From: Mycobacterium sp.
GTDB lineage: Bacteria; Actinomycetota; Actinomycetes; Mycobacteriales; Mycobacteriaceae
Direction of reading: 5' to 3'
Assembly: GCA_031292665.1 (NCBI GenBank)
Contig: JARLGR010000218.1
Coordinates: forward strand, 1-51,955
Length of the DNA stretch: 51,955 nucleotides
This document shows positions 43,845-51,905 of this stretch, piece by piece; position 1 is the first letter of the stretch, and every line of letters begins with the position of its first letter. The notes under the pieces were generated by a model. That model was not told the DNA's origin. It saw only the letters and a program-made list of their open reading frames with translations, and did no database searches. A program made the position numbers and the translations under genes.

Positions 43845-44612
43845 TCAGTCTGCCGGTCGCAATAAATAGGTGTCCATGATCCAGCCGTGGCGGGCGCGCG
43901 CGTCGGCCCGCAGCGCCACGATGCGCGCGCCCACCTCCCCGACGTTGCCCGCGACCAGGAGCTCATCGTCGGAGCCGAGGTAGGCGCCCCACCAGATCCG
44001 GGTGTCCGCGGGGCACGCCTGAAACGAGCAGTCAGCGTCGAGCATCACGACGACGGATCCGGAGGCCGAGCCGGAGATGCCGTGCTCCCGCAACTGCCGA
44101 CCGGTCGTGATCAGGACCGGTTCACCCACCTCGTTGAGCGGGATGTGGTGGCGAGCCGTCAGCGCCTGCACCGCGGTGATTCCCGGGATGACGTCCAGTC
44201 CGAAGTCGACCTCCGCCGCGACCGCGTCGAGGATGCGCAGCGTGCTGTCGTACAACGACGGGTCACCCCACGCCAGGAATGCGCCCACCCCGTCGGGACC
44301 CAACTCGTCGGAGATGGCCTTCGCCCAAAGCCGCGCACGCGCCGCATGCCACTCCGACACCGCGTCCCGGTAGTCGGCCGCACTGTCCAGGCCGGCCGAC
44401 CGCTTCGGGTCGGGCAGCTCGACGAAGCGGTACCCGGGTTCGCGGATGAACCGGGCGCAGACCTCCCGGCGCAACGCCACCAGGTCGCCCTTGGCCTCAC
44501 CCTTGTCCATGGCGAAGAACACCTGCGTGTCGTTGAGCGCCTCGATCGCCTGCACGGTCAGGTACTCGGGGTTGCCCACGCCGATGCCGATGACGTGAAG
44601 ATGTCGGCCCAA
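43845..44612 (-). CDS. cobF: CobF-like precorrin-6A synthase (deacetylating)
   Basis: 255 residues from a TTG at 44612, chosen because AGGAG lies 7 bases upstream and the frame then reads GRHLHVIGIGVGNPEYLTVQA. It is a tetrapyrrole methylase fold with the SAM loop IGIGVGNPEYLT, AWGDPSLYDSTLRIL and DVIPGITAVQAL. CobF methylates precorrin-5 at C1 with loss of acetate, an aerobic cobalamin step. Other cob genes are not in the window. M. tuberculosis is reported to have lost cobF at this locus, so this window shows the ancestral state. Divergent from the diiron gene. Confidence 0.88.
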   Translation of the reverse strand: MGRHLHVIGIGVGNPEYLTVQAIEALNDTQVFFAMDKGEAKGDLVALRREVCARFIREPGYRFVELPDPKRSAGLDSAADYRDAVSEWHAARARLWAKAISDELGPDGVGAFLAWGDPSLYDSTLRILDAVAAEVDFGLDVIPGITAVQALTARHHIPLNEVGEPVLITTGRQLREHGISGSASGSVVVMLDADCSFQACPADTRIWWGAYLGSDDELLVAGNVGEVGARIVALRADARARHGWIMDTYLLRPAD

Positions 44613-44760
44613 TCCACTCTCCTGACGCGCGCGGTGCTCAAGCCAGATTGCCGAATCGAAATCGCAAAGACCTAGTCGGGTCCTCAGGTACCCGGTACCA
44701 TCGGTATTGACTAACTGTTGCGTTCTCCCTGCCGCACGAAGCACTGAAGGGACACCAGCG

Positions 44761-45666
44761 ATGACCACTGCGGTGAAGCCAAGTGGGCCGAGTCGTGAGG
44801 AGTTCTCGGACCGATTGCTGAAAGGCTCGGTCAAGAAGTCCTACGAGCCCGTCGTCGACATCGACTGGGACGCGCCACTGGACCCGGACAAGTTCTATCT
44901 GCCGCCGCGGTTGGTGTCCCTGTACGGCACCCCGATGTGGGACGGGATGACCCGCCAGCAGCAGATCGAGCTGTCCCGCCAGGAACTGGTCAACACGTTG
45001 TCTGCCGGGATCTGGTTCGAGAACATGCTCAACCAGTCGTTGCTGCGCACCATCCTGCACGAGGACCCCACCAGCCGGTCGACGCACTACAAGCTGACCG
45101 AGTTGGGCGACGAGACCCGCCACATGGTGATGTTCGGCAAGGCGATCGAGCGCATCGGCGCCAAGCCGGTGCGCCCGCGGCGGTTGCACCGCATGATCAT
45201 CAACACGCTCCCGCTCGCGTTTCAGCGCGGCTCGATGCTGTGGGTGGCCGCACTGATCGGCGAAGAGATTTTCGACTCGCTGCAGCGGCAGATGATGGAT
45301 GACCCGGACCTTCAGCCAATCATCCAGCGGATCATGCGGATTCACGTCTCCGAGGAGGCGCGCCACATTCAGTTCGCCCGCGACGGCGCGCGCACGCGGG
45401 TCGCCGAAATGCCGCGGTTCAACCGATGGTTCATGGCCAACATCAACGGGCTCGGCGGGTACTTCTTCAACTACCTGTTCAGCAACCCGATCCCGTACGC
45501 GCGGACAGGCCTGGACGCCAGGCGGGCACGAAAGATCGCGCGCACCAGCCCGCACCGCCGCGAGACGCAGGTTGCCGGCTTCGCTCCCCTGGCGGCGTTT
45601 CTGACCGAGGTGGGTCTGCTGGGTCCGATCGCACGCCGTGGGTGGAAGCGCAGCAGGTTTCTGTGA
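44761..45666 (+). CDS. AurF-like diiron oxygenase
   Basis: 301 residues from ATG 44761, preceded by AAGGGA. Helical ferritin-like fold with two ExxH motifs: Glu118-x-x-His121 (GDETRHMVMF) and Glu199-x-x-His202 (SEEARHIQFARD). Further carboxylates are Glu87 (WFENML) and Glu168/169 (GEEIFDSLQ). This is the ligand set of AurF-type N-oxygenases, also used by related C-H oxygenases. The substrate is unknown. Its stop overlaps the next gene (GTGA), which encodes a flavin monooxygenase-like protein, so the two are probably one oxidation module. Confidence 0.86.
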   Translation: MTTAVKPSGPSREEFSDRLLKGSVKKSYEPVVDIDWDAPLDPDKFYLPPRLVSLYGTPMWDGMTRQQQIELSRQELVNTLSAGIWFENMLNQSLLRTILHEDPTSRSTHYKLTELGDETRHMVMFGKAIERIGAKPVRPRRLHRMIINTLPLAFQRGSMLWVAALIGEEIFDSLQRQMMDDPDLQPIIQRIMRIHVSEEARHIQFARDGARTRVAEMPRFNRWFMANINGLGGYFFNYLFSNPIPYARTGLDARRARKIARTSPHRRETQVAGFAPLAAFLTEVGLLGPIARRGWKRSRFL

Positions 45667-46895
45667 CGCGCCCGGCCGGGGCGGGCCCGCACGTCATCAT
45701 CGCCGGCGGGGGCGCCGCCGGTCAGGCCGCCGCGGCCGAACTGGCGGCGGCCGGAATCACCGACTTACTGATCCTCGATGAGGCGCCGCGGGACAGCGTT
45801 TTCGACGACACCAACCACACCTGGACCTTGCACACCGCGGACGGCGGGGCCTTCCGGAGCCGGATCGTGATCGCGGCGCACCGGCCACCGTACGTCCCAT
45901 GGATACCGGAGATCGCCGGGCGCAACGACTTCCGCGGACCGTCCTTTCACGCGGCACAGTGGGACTCCGATTTCGACCCGGCGGGCAAGCGCGTCGCGGT
46001 CGTCGGCGCCGACGCCGGCGCGGGTCACCACATGGCGCGGCTGACCGAATCGGCGGCCTCGGTGACCGTCTTCGCGCACGCACCGCGCCGGATCGTCTAC
46101 GAGTTGCCGACTGCGGCGACCCGCGCCAAACGCTGGCTGGGCCGCCGTGTCCGACCGGCCGCGCACAGCGGCCCGTCGCGGCCCGCGCTGGTCAGGTCGG
46201 CCATCGCCGGCATCACCTCGGCGGGCATCCGCACCGCCGACGGCGTCCACCACTGCGCCGAGGCCATCATCTACGGCACCGGGTTCGCGATTCCCGAACG
46301 GAGTGCCGAGGACACGCTCATCGGGGCAGACGGCGTGACCATCCGCCACGCCTGGGACGATGGCATGGAACCCTACTTCGGGGTCGCCGTCCGCGGCTTC
46401 CCGAACTACTTCTTCCTCGCGGGGCCCGACATCGCCGCGCAATCCCGCTACATCGTCGAGTGCTTGCGGCTCATGGCGGACACCGCCGCCACCCGCATCG
46501 AGGTGCGGCGCAGCACCCAGCAGGTGTTCAACGAGCGCGCCTGCCTGCACGCCGCGCGGCCGCACCGGGTGGGATCGGCGTTCGACCTGTCGTTTGAGGG
46601 CAGCGATGCCCGCGCGACGTACGCCGGGGCGGCAACCCTGACGATCGCCGACACCCACCATCCGGTGCGCGTGCGGCTGGCCGGCCGTCTGGACCCGAAC
46701 GACGGCCACTACCATTGGCAGGGAACGGTTTTCGCGTCGCCGTCGCGACCCCTACCGGATGAGATGCTCCAGCAGTCGCGAACGGCGACCCTGACGGTGG
46801 GCGAGCGCAGCGCGCCCGCGCGCATCGTCGAAAAGACACCCTGGGGCACGCACTCGGTTGCCGGTGTCGGCGCTCCGCCCTACGCCCCGAGCTGA
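45663..46895 (+). CDS. Shortened flavin monooxygenase with C-terminal DUF4873 (Rv0943c-like)
   Basis: 410 residues from GTG 45663. A first Rossmann loop IAGGGAAGQAAAAEL (13-27) is followed by the BVMO fingerprint FRGPSFHAAQW (90-100) and a second dinucleotide motif VVGADAGAG (113-121). The stretch normally between the first loop and the fingerprint (about 85 residues, with GGTW and the active-site loop) is missing: the text jumps from LLILDEA to FDDTNHTWTLHTADGG. The C-terminal 110 residues (SAFDLSFEGSDARATY to the end) form DUF4873. FAD binding is therefore uncertain. Coupled to the upstream diiron oxygenase gene. Confidence 0.8.
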   Translation: MTRPAGAGPHVIIAGGGAAGQAAAAELAAAGITDLLILDEAPRDSVFDDTNHTWTLHTADGGAFRSRIVIAAHRPPYVPWIPEIAGRNDFRGPSFHAAQWDSDFDPAGKRVAVVGADAGAGHHMARLTESAASVTVFAHAPRRIVYELPTAATRAKRWLGRRVRPAAHSGPSRPALVRSAIAGITSAGIRTADGVHHCAEAIIYGTGFAIPERSAEDTLIGADGVTIRHAWDDGMEPYFGVAVRGFPNYFFLAGPDIAAQSRYIVECLRLMADTAATRIEVRRSTQQVFNERACLHAARPHRVGSAFDLSFEGSDARATYAGAATLTIADTHHPVRVRLAGRLDPNDGHYHWQGTVFASPSRPLPDEMLQQSRTATLTVGERSAPARIVEKTPWGTHSVAGVGAPPYAPS

Positions 46896-47211
46896 GCGGA
46901 CGGCCTCGGCGGCGCAGCGGCGAAACCCGGAGCGGCCGTTTTCAGAGTTTTGCCGTTACACCAAAGCGGGTACTCCCCCGCGTGCGCGCGATGCGCAGTG
47001 ACGATAGAAATGTTCGACCTGGCGAGCGCCGGTGCTCCGGACGGGGTCCGGCAAACCCGGCGTCCGGACCGCAGCCGGGCGCTGCGCGAGGCGGACCGCC
47101 GAGCCAGTTGAACGCCGGCGGCGCCGACGTCGTTCAAGTTTGAGTTAGGAGCTTCTGCCGTCGGGGGGCGGTCCTCAAATAGGTGGCCGGAGGGGAAGCA
47201 GAGGAGCAAAT
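46896..47211 (+). other. Gene-poor region upstream of STAS-kinase gene
   Basis: About 315 bases without a convincing gene. It holds a SigF-type promoter candidate near its start, some G+C-rich inverted repeats (for example CCGGAC-GGG-GTCCGG near 47038-47050) that may end the monooxygenase transcript, and a 50-codon frame from ATG 46992 with poor coding character. Most of it is probably promoter and long 5' leader of the STAS-kinase gene. Confidence 0.5.
46946..46973 (+). promoter_or_regulatory. SigF-type promoter candidate
   Basis: AGTTT (46946-46950), a 17-base spacer, then GGGTAC (46968-46973). The SigF consensus is GGTTT-N15-18-GGGTAT/C. Four of five -35 bases and all -10 bases (with the allowed Y) fit. 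The gene it would serve, the STAS-kinase, starts about 390 bases downstream, so the mRNA leader would be long. Confidence 0.45.
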
Positions 47212-47376
47212 ATGGAACCGGACGACGACACCGGGCCGAAAAGCCGGATTCCCTTTTCGGCGGCACGCGCCATAAGTGTGCGTGCGCGGAGATTGGGACA
47301 CATGCGCTCCCCCGTCGTCTTGCGGGGGGCAGTAGGGGCGGGCGATGGCTCGAAGGCAGGGCTGTCATGGACGTGA
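47212..47376 (+). CDS. Possible small upstream ORF before STAS-kinase gene
   Basis: 54 codons from ATG 47212, with GAGGAG at good spacing (GAGGAGCAAATATGG), ending at TGA 47376, ten bases inside the STAS-kinase gene. The overlap would couple translation. Against it: third-position G+C is low for this genome (about 72%) and it uses rare AGA and ATA codons. It has no recognised domain. It could be a regulatory upstream ORF or just a leader with a chance frame. Confidence 0.3.
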   Translation: MEPDDDTGPKSRIPFSAARAISVRARRLGHMRSPVVLRGAVGAGDGSKAGLSWT

Positions 47377-48134
47377 GCGCCGTCGCCCAGTCGCCCAGCT
47401 CGCTTGCCGTTACCACCCGGCTGGATGAGTCGGTGGCCGTCCTGACCGTCGAGGGTGTGCTCGATACCGGCAATTCCGCCGCACTGCGCGACACCATCGT
47501 GAAGACCATGGTCGACGAGCCGTCGGCCGTCATCGTCAACGTCTCCGGGCTTCAAGCGCCTGCGCAGTCGGCATGGTCGAGCCTTATCGGCGCCCGCTGG
47601 CAGGCCGCTCGCCCTGACGTGCCGATCGTGCTGGTCAGCAGCCATCGGGCGACCCGTGAGGCGCTCAGCAGCAGCGAGGTCGCCTCGTTCATGCCGGTCC
47701 TTTCGACCGAGAAATCGGCGATGAAGGCGCTCGCACAGCTCACGCGTCGCACTGTGCGATGTGCCGATTCCGAACTGCCCGCCGACCTGAGCAGCCTTCG
47801 CGCGTCTCGCGGGCTGGTGCGGGAGTGGCTCACCTCCTGGTCGCAGGCCAAGCTCATCCCGATCGCGTTGGTGGTGGTCAACGTGTTCGTCGAGAACGTG
47901 TTGGAGCACACCGGAAGCGTGCCGATGATGTGGGCCGAGACCGACGGCGCGACGGCCACTATTGCGGTGTCCGACGACAGCAATACTCCCGCCGTGCGCC
48001 TGCGGTCGCCGGCGAATGGCATCGACGTATCCGGCCTGGCCATCGTCGACGCGTTGGCGCGCGCGTGGGGCAGCACGCCCACCTCGTCGGGAAAGACGGT
48101 ATGGGCGGTCGTCGGTCCCGAGAACCAGCTTTAG
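47367..48134 (+). CDS. STAS-HATPase fusion regulator (Rv0941c-like)
   Basis: 255 residues. The N-terminal STAS domain (about 12-115; VAVLTVEGVLDTGNSAALRDTI, VIVNVSGLQAPAQSAWSSLIG) is the anti-anti-sigma fold with a possible phospho-Ser in QSAWSS. The C-terminal RsbW-like ATPase domain (about 140-252) has N box VVVNVFVENVLEHTG, SDDSNTPAV (G1-like) and SGLAIVDALARAWGSTPTSSGKTVWAVV (G2). It combines antagonist and kinase halves that are usually separate partner-switching proteins. It could control a SigF-type sigma factor, which fits the SigF-like promoter upstream. Target unknown. Confidence 0.84.
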   Translation: MDVSAVAQSPSSLAVTTRLDESVAVLTVEGVLDTGNSAALRDTIVKTMVDEPSAVIVNVSGLQAPAQSAWSSLIGARWQAARPDVPIVLVSSHRATREALSSSEVASFMPVLSTEKSAMKALAQLTRRTVRCADSELPADLSSLRASRGLVREWLTSWSQAKLIPIALVVVNVFVENVLEHTGSVPMMWAETDGATATIAVSDDSNTPAVRLRSPANGIDVSGLAIVDALARAWGSTPTSSGKTVWAVVGPENQL

Positions 48135-48186
48135 CCGGCTTCCGCCCGTCGCGAACTCGTTGCTCGGCCCCGGGCGCGGGCCAAAC

Positions 48187-48200
48187 TAGAACACGTTCTA
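48187..48200 (+). promoter_or_regulatory. KstR box upstream of second LLM gene
   Basis: TAGAACACGTTCTA, identical to the site at 30839-30852 and a perfect match to TnnAACnnGTTnnA. It is flanked by C and G, making the palindrome 16 bases. The LLM start is at 48237. Confidence 0.86.
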
Positions 48201-48236
48201 GTGTCAGGTGACGGCCCTGGCAGGAAGGCGGATGAG

Positions 48237-49103
48237 ATGCGGTTCACCTATGCGGAGGCGATGACCGATTTCCGGTACTACATCCCGTTGGCCAAGGCGG
48301 CCGAGGCGGCCGGCTACCACGCCGTGACGATAGCCGACAGCATCGCCTACCCCTTCGAATCCGACTCCAAATACCCGTACACGCCCGACGGCGACCGCGA
48401 GTTCCTGGACGGCAAGGAGTTCATCGAGACGTTCGTGCTGACGTCGGCACTGGGGGCGGTGACGTCGACCCTGCGGTTCAACTTCTTCGTCCTCAAGCTG
48501 CCCATCCGGCCGCCCGCCCTGGTGGCCAAGCAAATCAGCTCGCTGGCCGCGATGACCGACAACCGGGTGGGCTTCGGGGTGGGCACCAGCCCGTGGCCGG
48601 AGGACTACGAACTGATGGGCGTCCCGTTCGCCCGGCGGGGCAAGCGGATGGACGAATGCATCGAGATCATTCAGGGCCTCACCTCCGGTGACTATTTCGA
48701 GTTCCACGGCGAGTTCTACGACATCCCCAAGACCAAGATGACCCCCGCCCCGACGCAGCCGATCCCGATCCTGATCGGCGGGCACGCCGATGCGGCGCTG
48801 CGGCGCGCGGCGCGTCTGGACGGGTGGATGCACGGCGGCGGTGACCCCGAGGAACTCGACGGGCTCATCGCCAAGCTCATGCGCTATCGCGAGGAAGAGG
48901 GCAAGACCGGCCCGTTCGAGATTCACGTCATCTCGGCCGACGCCTACACCGCGGACGGCATCAAGCGACTCGAAGACAAGGGCGTCACCGACGTCATCGT
49001 GGGCTTCCGCATCCCTTACATCATGGGCAAGGACACCGAGCCGCTGGAGACAAAGATCCGCAACCTGGAGATGTTCGCAGAACATGTGATCGCGAAAGTT
49101 TAA
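48237..49103 (+). CDS. F420-dependent (LLM-class) oxidoreductase, Rv0940c-like
   Basis: 288 residues from ATG 48237 (MRFTYAEAMTDFRYYIPLAKAAEAAGY), preceded by AGGAAGG; a 12-codon extension back to GTG 48201 would run into the operator. LLM barrel marks are KLPIRPPALVAKQISSLAAMTDNRVGFGVGTSPWPEDYELMGVPF and IPILIGGHADAALRRAARLDGWMHGG. F420 as cofactor is inferred from the mycobacterial subgroup. Regulation by KstR links it to sterol or acyl-CoA breakdown. It is convergent with a crotonase gene, which starts its stop three bases away. Confidence 0.9.
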   Translation: MRFTYAEAMTDFRYYIPLAKAAEAAGYHAVTIADSIAYPFESDSKYPYTPDGDREFLDGKEFIETFVLTSALGAVTSTLRFNFFVLKLPIRPPALVAKQISSLAAMTDNRVGFGVGTSPWPEDYELMGVPFARRGKRMDECIEIIQGLTSGDYFEFHGEFYDIPKTKMTPAPTQPIPILIGGHADAALRRAARLDGWMHGGGDPEELDGLIAKLMRYREEEGKTGPFEIHVISADAYTADGIKRLEDKGVTDVIVGFRIPYIMGKDTEPLETKIRNLEMFAEHVIAKV

Positions 49104-49106
49104 GCG

Positions 49107-49913
49107 TCACAGGGGGTCCCACTTCGGGGCCCGCTTCTCCCGGTGCGCCATGGCCGCCTCGGCCGGGTTATTGGTGAAGCCGCTGAGAATCTGGGTACGG
49201 TTCTCCAACTCGATGGCATGCCGCAGACTGGGCGCGTCCAGCGCCGCGTTGAGGCCGATCTTGGTCTGCCACACGCCATAGGCGTTGTTCGCGGCGAGCG
49301 AGCGGGCCAACCTTAGCGCGGCCGGCATCAGGTCGTCCGGAGCCACCACCTCGTGCACCAGCTTGATGCGATACGCCTCGGCGGCGTCGATGATGCGACC
49401 GGTCAGCATGAGTTCGCGCGCCACCCCAGCGCCGACGATTTTCGGCAGCAGGTAACTGGTGCCCATGTCCATCGACGAGAAACCGGCCTTGATGAACACC
49501 GAACCGAAGCGCGCGTGTTCGGAGGCCACGCGGATGTCGCAGACCAGCGCGAAGGCCAGGCCGCCGCCGACGGCGACGCCGTTGACCGCGGCGATCACCG
49601 GGATGGGCAGCTCGTAGAGCCGCGTGAAGAGATCGGCCAGGCGAACCTGGGAGTCGTAGCTGACCTTGAACGGCGGGGCGGCCGGTTTGGGAATCGTCCA
49701 GGGCTGGCCGGTGCCGCTCAGGTCGGCGCCGGCGCAGAATCCGCGCCCGGCGCCGGTCAGGATAGCGACCCGGAAGTCACCCGAGCCGAGTGCGTCCAGC
49801 GCGTCGTCCACACCGTCGATCAGCGATCCGTCGATGGCGTTCAGACGTTCCGGCCGGTTGAGCGTGACGCAGGCGATGTCGTCGTCGACTGCCTTCAATT
49901 CCACAGCGGGCAT
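49107..49913 (-). CDS. Enoyl-CoA hydratase/isomerase family protein
   Basis: 268 residues from ATG 49913 ([27 protein letters not shown]); a GTG at 49943 in the same frame would add ten. Crotonase oxyanion-hole segments FCAGADLSG and [19 protein letters not shown] are present. The usual catalytic Glu positions read GGLAFA and [12 protein letters not shown], so neither Glu is present; Asp in MDMG may substitute as in some isomerases. Substrate unknown. Convergent with the KstR-boxed LLM gene and divergent from the methyltransferase. Confidence 0.88.
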   Translation of the reverse strand: MPAVELKAVDDDIACVTLNRPERLNAIDGSLIDGVDDALDALGSGDFRVAILTGAGRGFCAGADLSGTGQPWTIPKPAAPPFKVSYDSQVRLADLFTRLYELPIPVIAAVNGVAVGGGLAFALVCDIRVASEHARFGSVFIKAGFSSMDMGTSYLLPKIVGAGVARELMLTGRIIDAAEAYRIKLVHEVVAPDDLMPAALRLARSLAANNAYGVWQTKIGLNAALDAPSLRHAIELENRTQILSGFTNNPAEAAMAHREKRAPKWDPL

Positions 49914-49988
49914 GCCCAAACCGTAGATGACGTGGGCGTTCACCGGGCCGGCCTACGGTGGATTCGTCGGACTAGCGAAGGAGCAACG

Positions 49989-50906
49989 ATGGCACGATCC
50001 GAGGGCGACACGTGGGACCTGGCCAACAGCGTAGGAGCCACCGCCACCATGGTCGCCGCGGCCCGGGCTGCCGCGACCAAACGTCCGCAGCCGGTCATCA
50101 CCGATGAATTCGCCGAGCCGCTGGTGCGCGCTGTAGGACTGGGCGTCTTCACTCAGTTGGCCACCGGCGAAATCGATTCCGACGACATCGAGAAGGGCGT
50201 CGGATTTCCCCGGATGGTCGACACATTCGCCGCCCGTGCCCGATTTTACGACGACTACTTCGCTGCGGCCGGCATAGCGGGCCTGCGCCAGGTCGTGATC
50301 GTGGCGTCCGGGCTGGACTCCCGCACCTACCGGCTGCCCTGGCCGGCCGGGACGACGGTATATGAAATCGACCAGCCCGAGGTGATCGCGTTCAAATCCG
50401 CGACGCTGTCGGAGATCGGCGCGGCCCCGAAGGCCGAGCTCCGCACGGTGGGAATCGATCTGCGGGAAGATTGGCCGGCGGCGCTCCAGGACGCGGGCTT
50501 CGACCCCGGTCAGCCCACGGCGTGGCTCGCCGAGGGCGTTCTCATCGGATTCCTCCCGCAAAAAGCCGAAGTCCGGTTGCTCGACTCGATCATCCCGTTG
50601 TCCAGCGAGGGCAGCCGATTCGCGGCCGACTACGGAACCGTCACCGACACCTCGGAAGGGGCGCAGGAACAATCCCGGCTCATGACGGAAGGGTGGCGAC
50701 GCCAGGGCCTCGACATGGACATCGCCGACCTGACCTATCCGGGCGAGCACACCGATGTCGCCGCACACCTGCAGGCCAACGGGTGGGAGACGACTCGGTA
50801 CGGGCTCACCGAGCTCTTCGCCGCCGCCGGGCTGCCGGAGTTGGGAGAGGCCGAGCACCAGGTCCCGGCGACCACGATCAGCTTCGTCAGGGCCGTGCGG
50901 ATTTGA
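49989..50906 (+). CDS. SAM-dependent methyltransferase (TIGR00027 family)
   Basis: 305 residues from ATG 49989 with AAGGAG upstream. It is one of the mycobacterial class I methyltransferases related to leucine carboxyl methyltransferases: [25 protein letters not shown]-terminus, ARFYDDYF, the SAM-binding [31 protein letters not shown] and [13 protein letters not shown]. These proteins occur in many copies in mycobacteria and their substrates are mostly unknown. It starts 75 bases past the divergent crotonase start. Confidence 0.9.
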   Translation: MARSEGDTWDLANSVGATATMVAAARAAATKRPQPVITDEFAEPLVRAVGLGVFTQLATGEIDSDDIEKGVGFPRMVDTFAARARFYDDYFAAAGIAGLRQVVIVASGLDSRTYRLPWPAGTTVYEIDQPEVIAFKSATLSEIGAAPKAELRTVGIDLREDWPAALQDAGFDPGQPTAWLAEGVLIGFLPQKAEVRLLDSIIPLSSEGSRFAADYGTVTDTSEGAQEQSRLMTEGWRRQGLDMDIADLTYPGEHTDVAAHLQANGWETTRYGLTELFAAAGLPELGEAEHQVPATTISFVRAVRI

Positions 50907-50981
50907 GCCGTCGACCGTGGGGCCTATGCACGAATACGAGGAGGCGCTATCCGTGCTTAGGGCCCACGCTCGGCGACTGGC

Positions 50982-51905
50982 TCAGCCGGATCGTTTGGCC
51001 AGCCACTCGGCCTGCATCACCAGCAGGGCCATAACCTCCAGTGCCGGGGTGCCGGGATCGAGTTCGCGGTAGCGCTGATAGACGTTGACGACGACCCGCT
51101 CGGCGTCCAGCCAGGTCGCATACTCGCCGAGGGCGATGGTGTCGGCGGCCTCCGACCACGACAGCCCCTTGCGGTACGCGGCCTCGGCCCGTTCGGACAC
51201 ATGCGCGAGATAGGCACGCACGGCGCGGATCCCGTCGGGATCGGTCACCGGTCCGTGGCCGGGCACCACGATCGGTGCGTCCAGGGCGATCATCGCGTCA
51301 CACGCCGAGATCCAGTTGGCGATCGGGCCGGCCCACACGATGGGGGTGCAGCCGATGAACAGCAGATCACCGCCGAACAACACCCCCGCGTCGGGGACGT
51401 GCGCCACCGAATCGGCGGCCGTGTGCGCGGGACCGAGATTGAGCAGGTCCACCCGCCTGCCGCCCACGTCGATCGTCAGGTCGCGGTCGAACGTCTGGTC
51501 CGCGTTGCGCACGTTGATGCCGCTGAAGTCGAAGTGCCCGAAGCGCTCTCGCGTGTACGGGGTTGCGACCGGGCCCAGGTTGGCGGTCTGCGCCATCGCC
51601 AGCATCTCCGGCGCCATCCCGTGCGCGATCTCCTCGGCGGTCCCCTTGGCGGCGATGATCCGCACCGACGGGTCGAGCAGTTGGTTGCCGTGCGTGTGGT
51701 CGCCGTTGGAGTGGGTGATCAGGGCGTCGGTGATGGGCGCAGACGAGGTGATGGGCGACATCGCGGCCAGCATTTCGCGGGTGAGCGCCAGGTCGAAGAG
51801 GGTGTCGACCAGCAGCGCGGCTCCGTCGCCGGCCACCAGGCCGGCGTTGCTCCACCCGTAGCCCCCGTCGGGCAGCGTCCATGCCCACACCCCGTCTGCG
51901 ACCAC
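50982..51905 (-). CDS. Metallo-beta-lactamase-fold hydrolase (may continue past window)
   Basis: 307 residues from GTG 51905, but the frame stays open to the window end with no stop, so the true start may be outside. MBL motifs: the metal motif HSNGDHTH has Asn in place of the second His of HxHxDH, then LLNLGPAHTAADS (His), GVLFGGDLLF (Asp) and VPGHGPVTD (His). A second metal site may be altered. WAWTLPDGGYGWSNAGLVAGDG is typical for this hydrolase subgroup. Substrate unknown. Confidence 0.85.
   Translation of the reverse strand: MVADGVWAWTLPDGGYGWSNAGLVAGDGAALLVDTLFDLALTREMLAAMSPITSSAPITDALITHSNGDHTHGNQLLDPSVRIIAAKGTAEEIAHGMAPEMLAMAQTANLGPVATPYTRERFGHFDFSGINVRNADQTFDRDLTIDVGGRRVDLLNLGPAHTAADSVAHVPDAGVLFGGDLLFIGCTPIVWAGPIANWISACDAMIALDAPIVVPGHGPVTDPDGIRAVRAYLAHVSERAEAAYRKGLSWSEAADTIALGEYATWLDAERVVVNVYQRYRELDPGTPALEVMALLVMQAEWLAKRSG

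Noticed and set aside
46992..47144. 50-codon frame from ATG 46992
   Set aside because: No ribosome-binding site, Arg/Gly/Pro-rich composition typical of a chance frame, no overlap with a neighbour.
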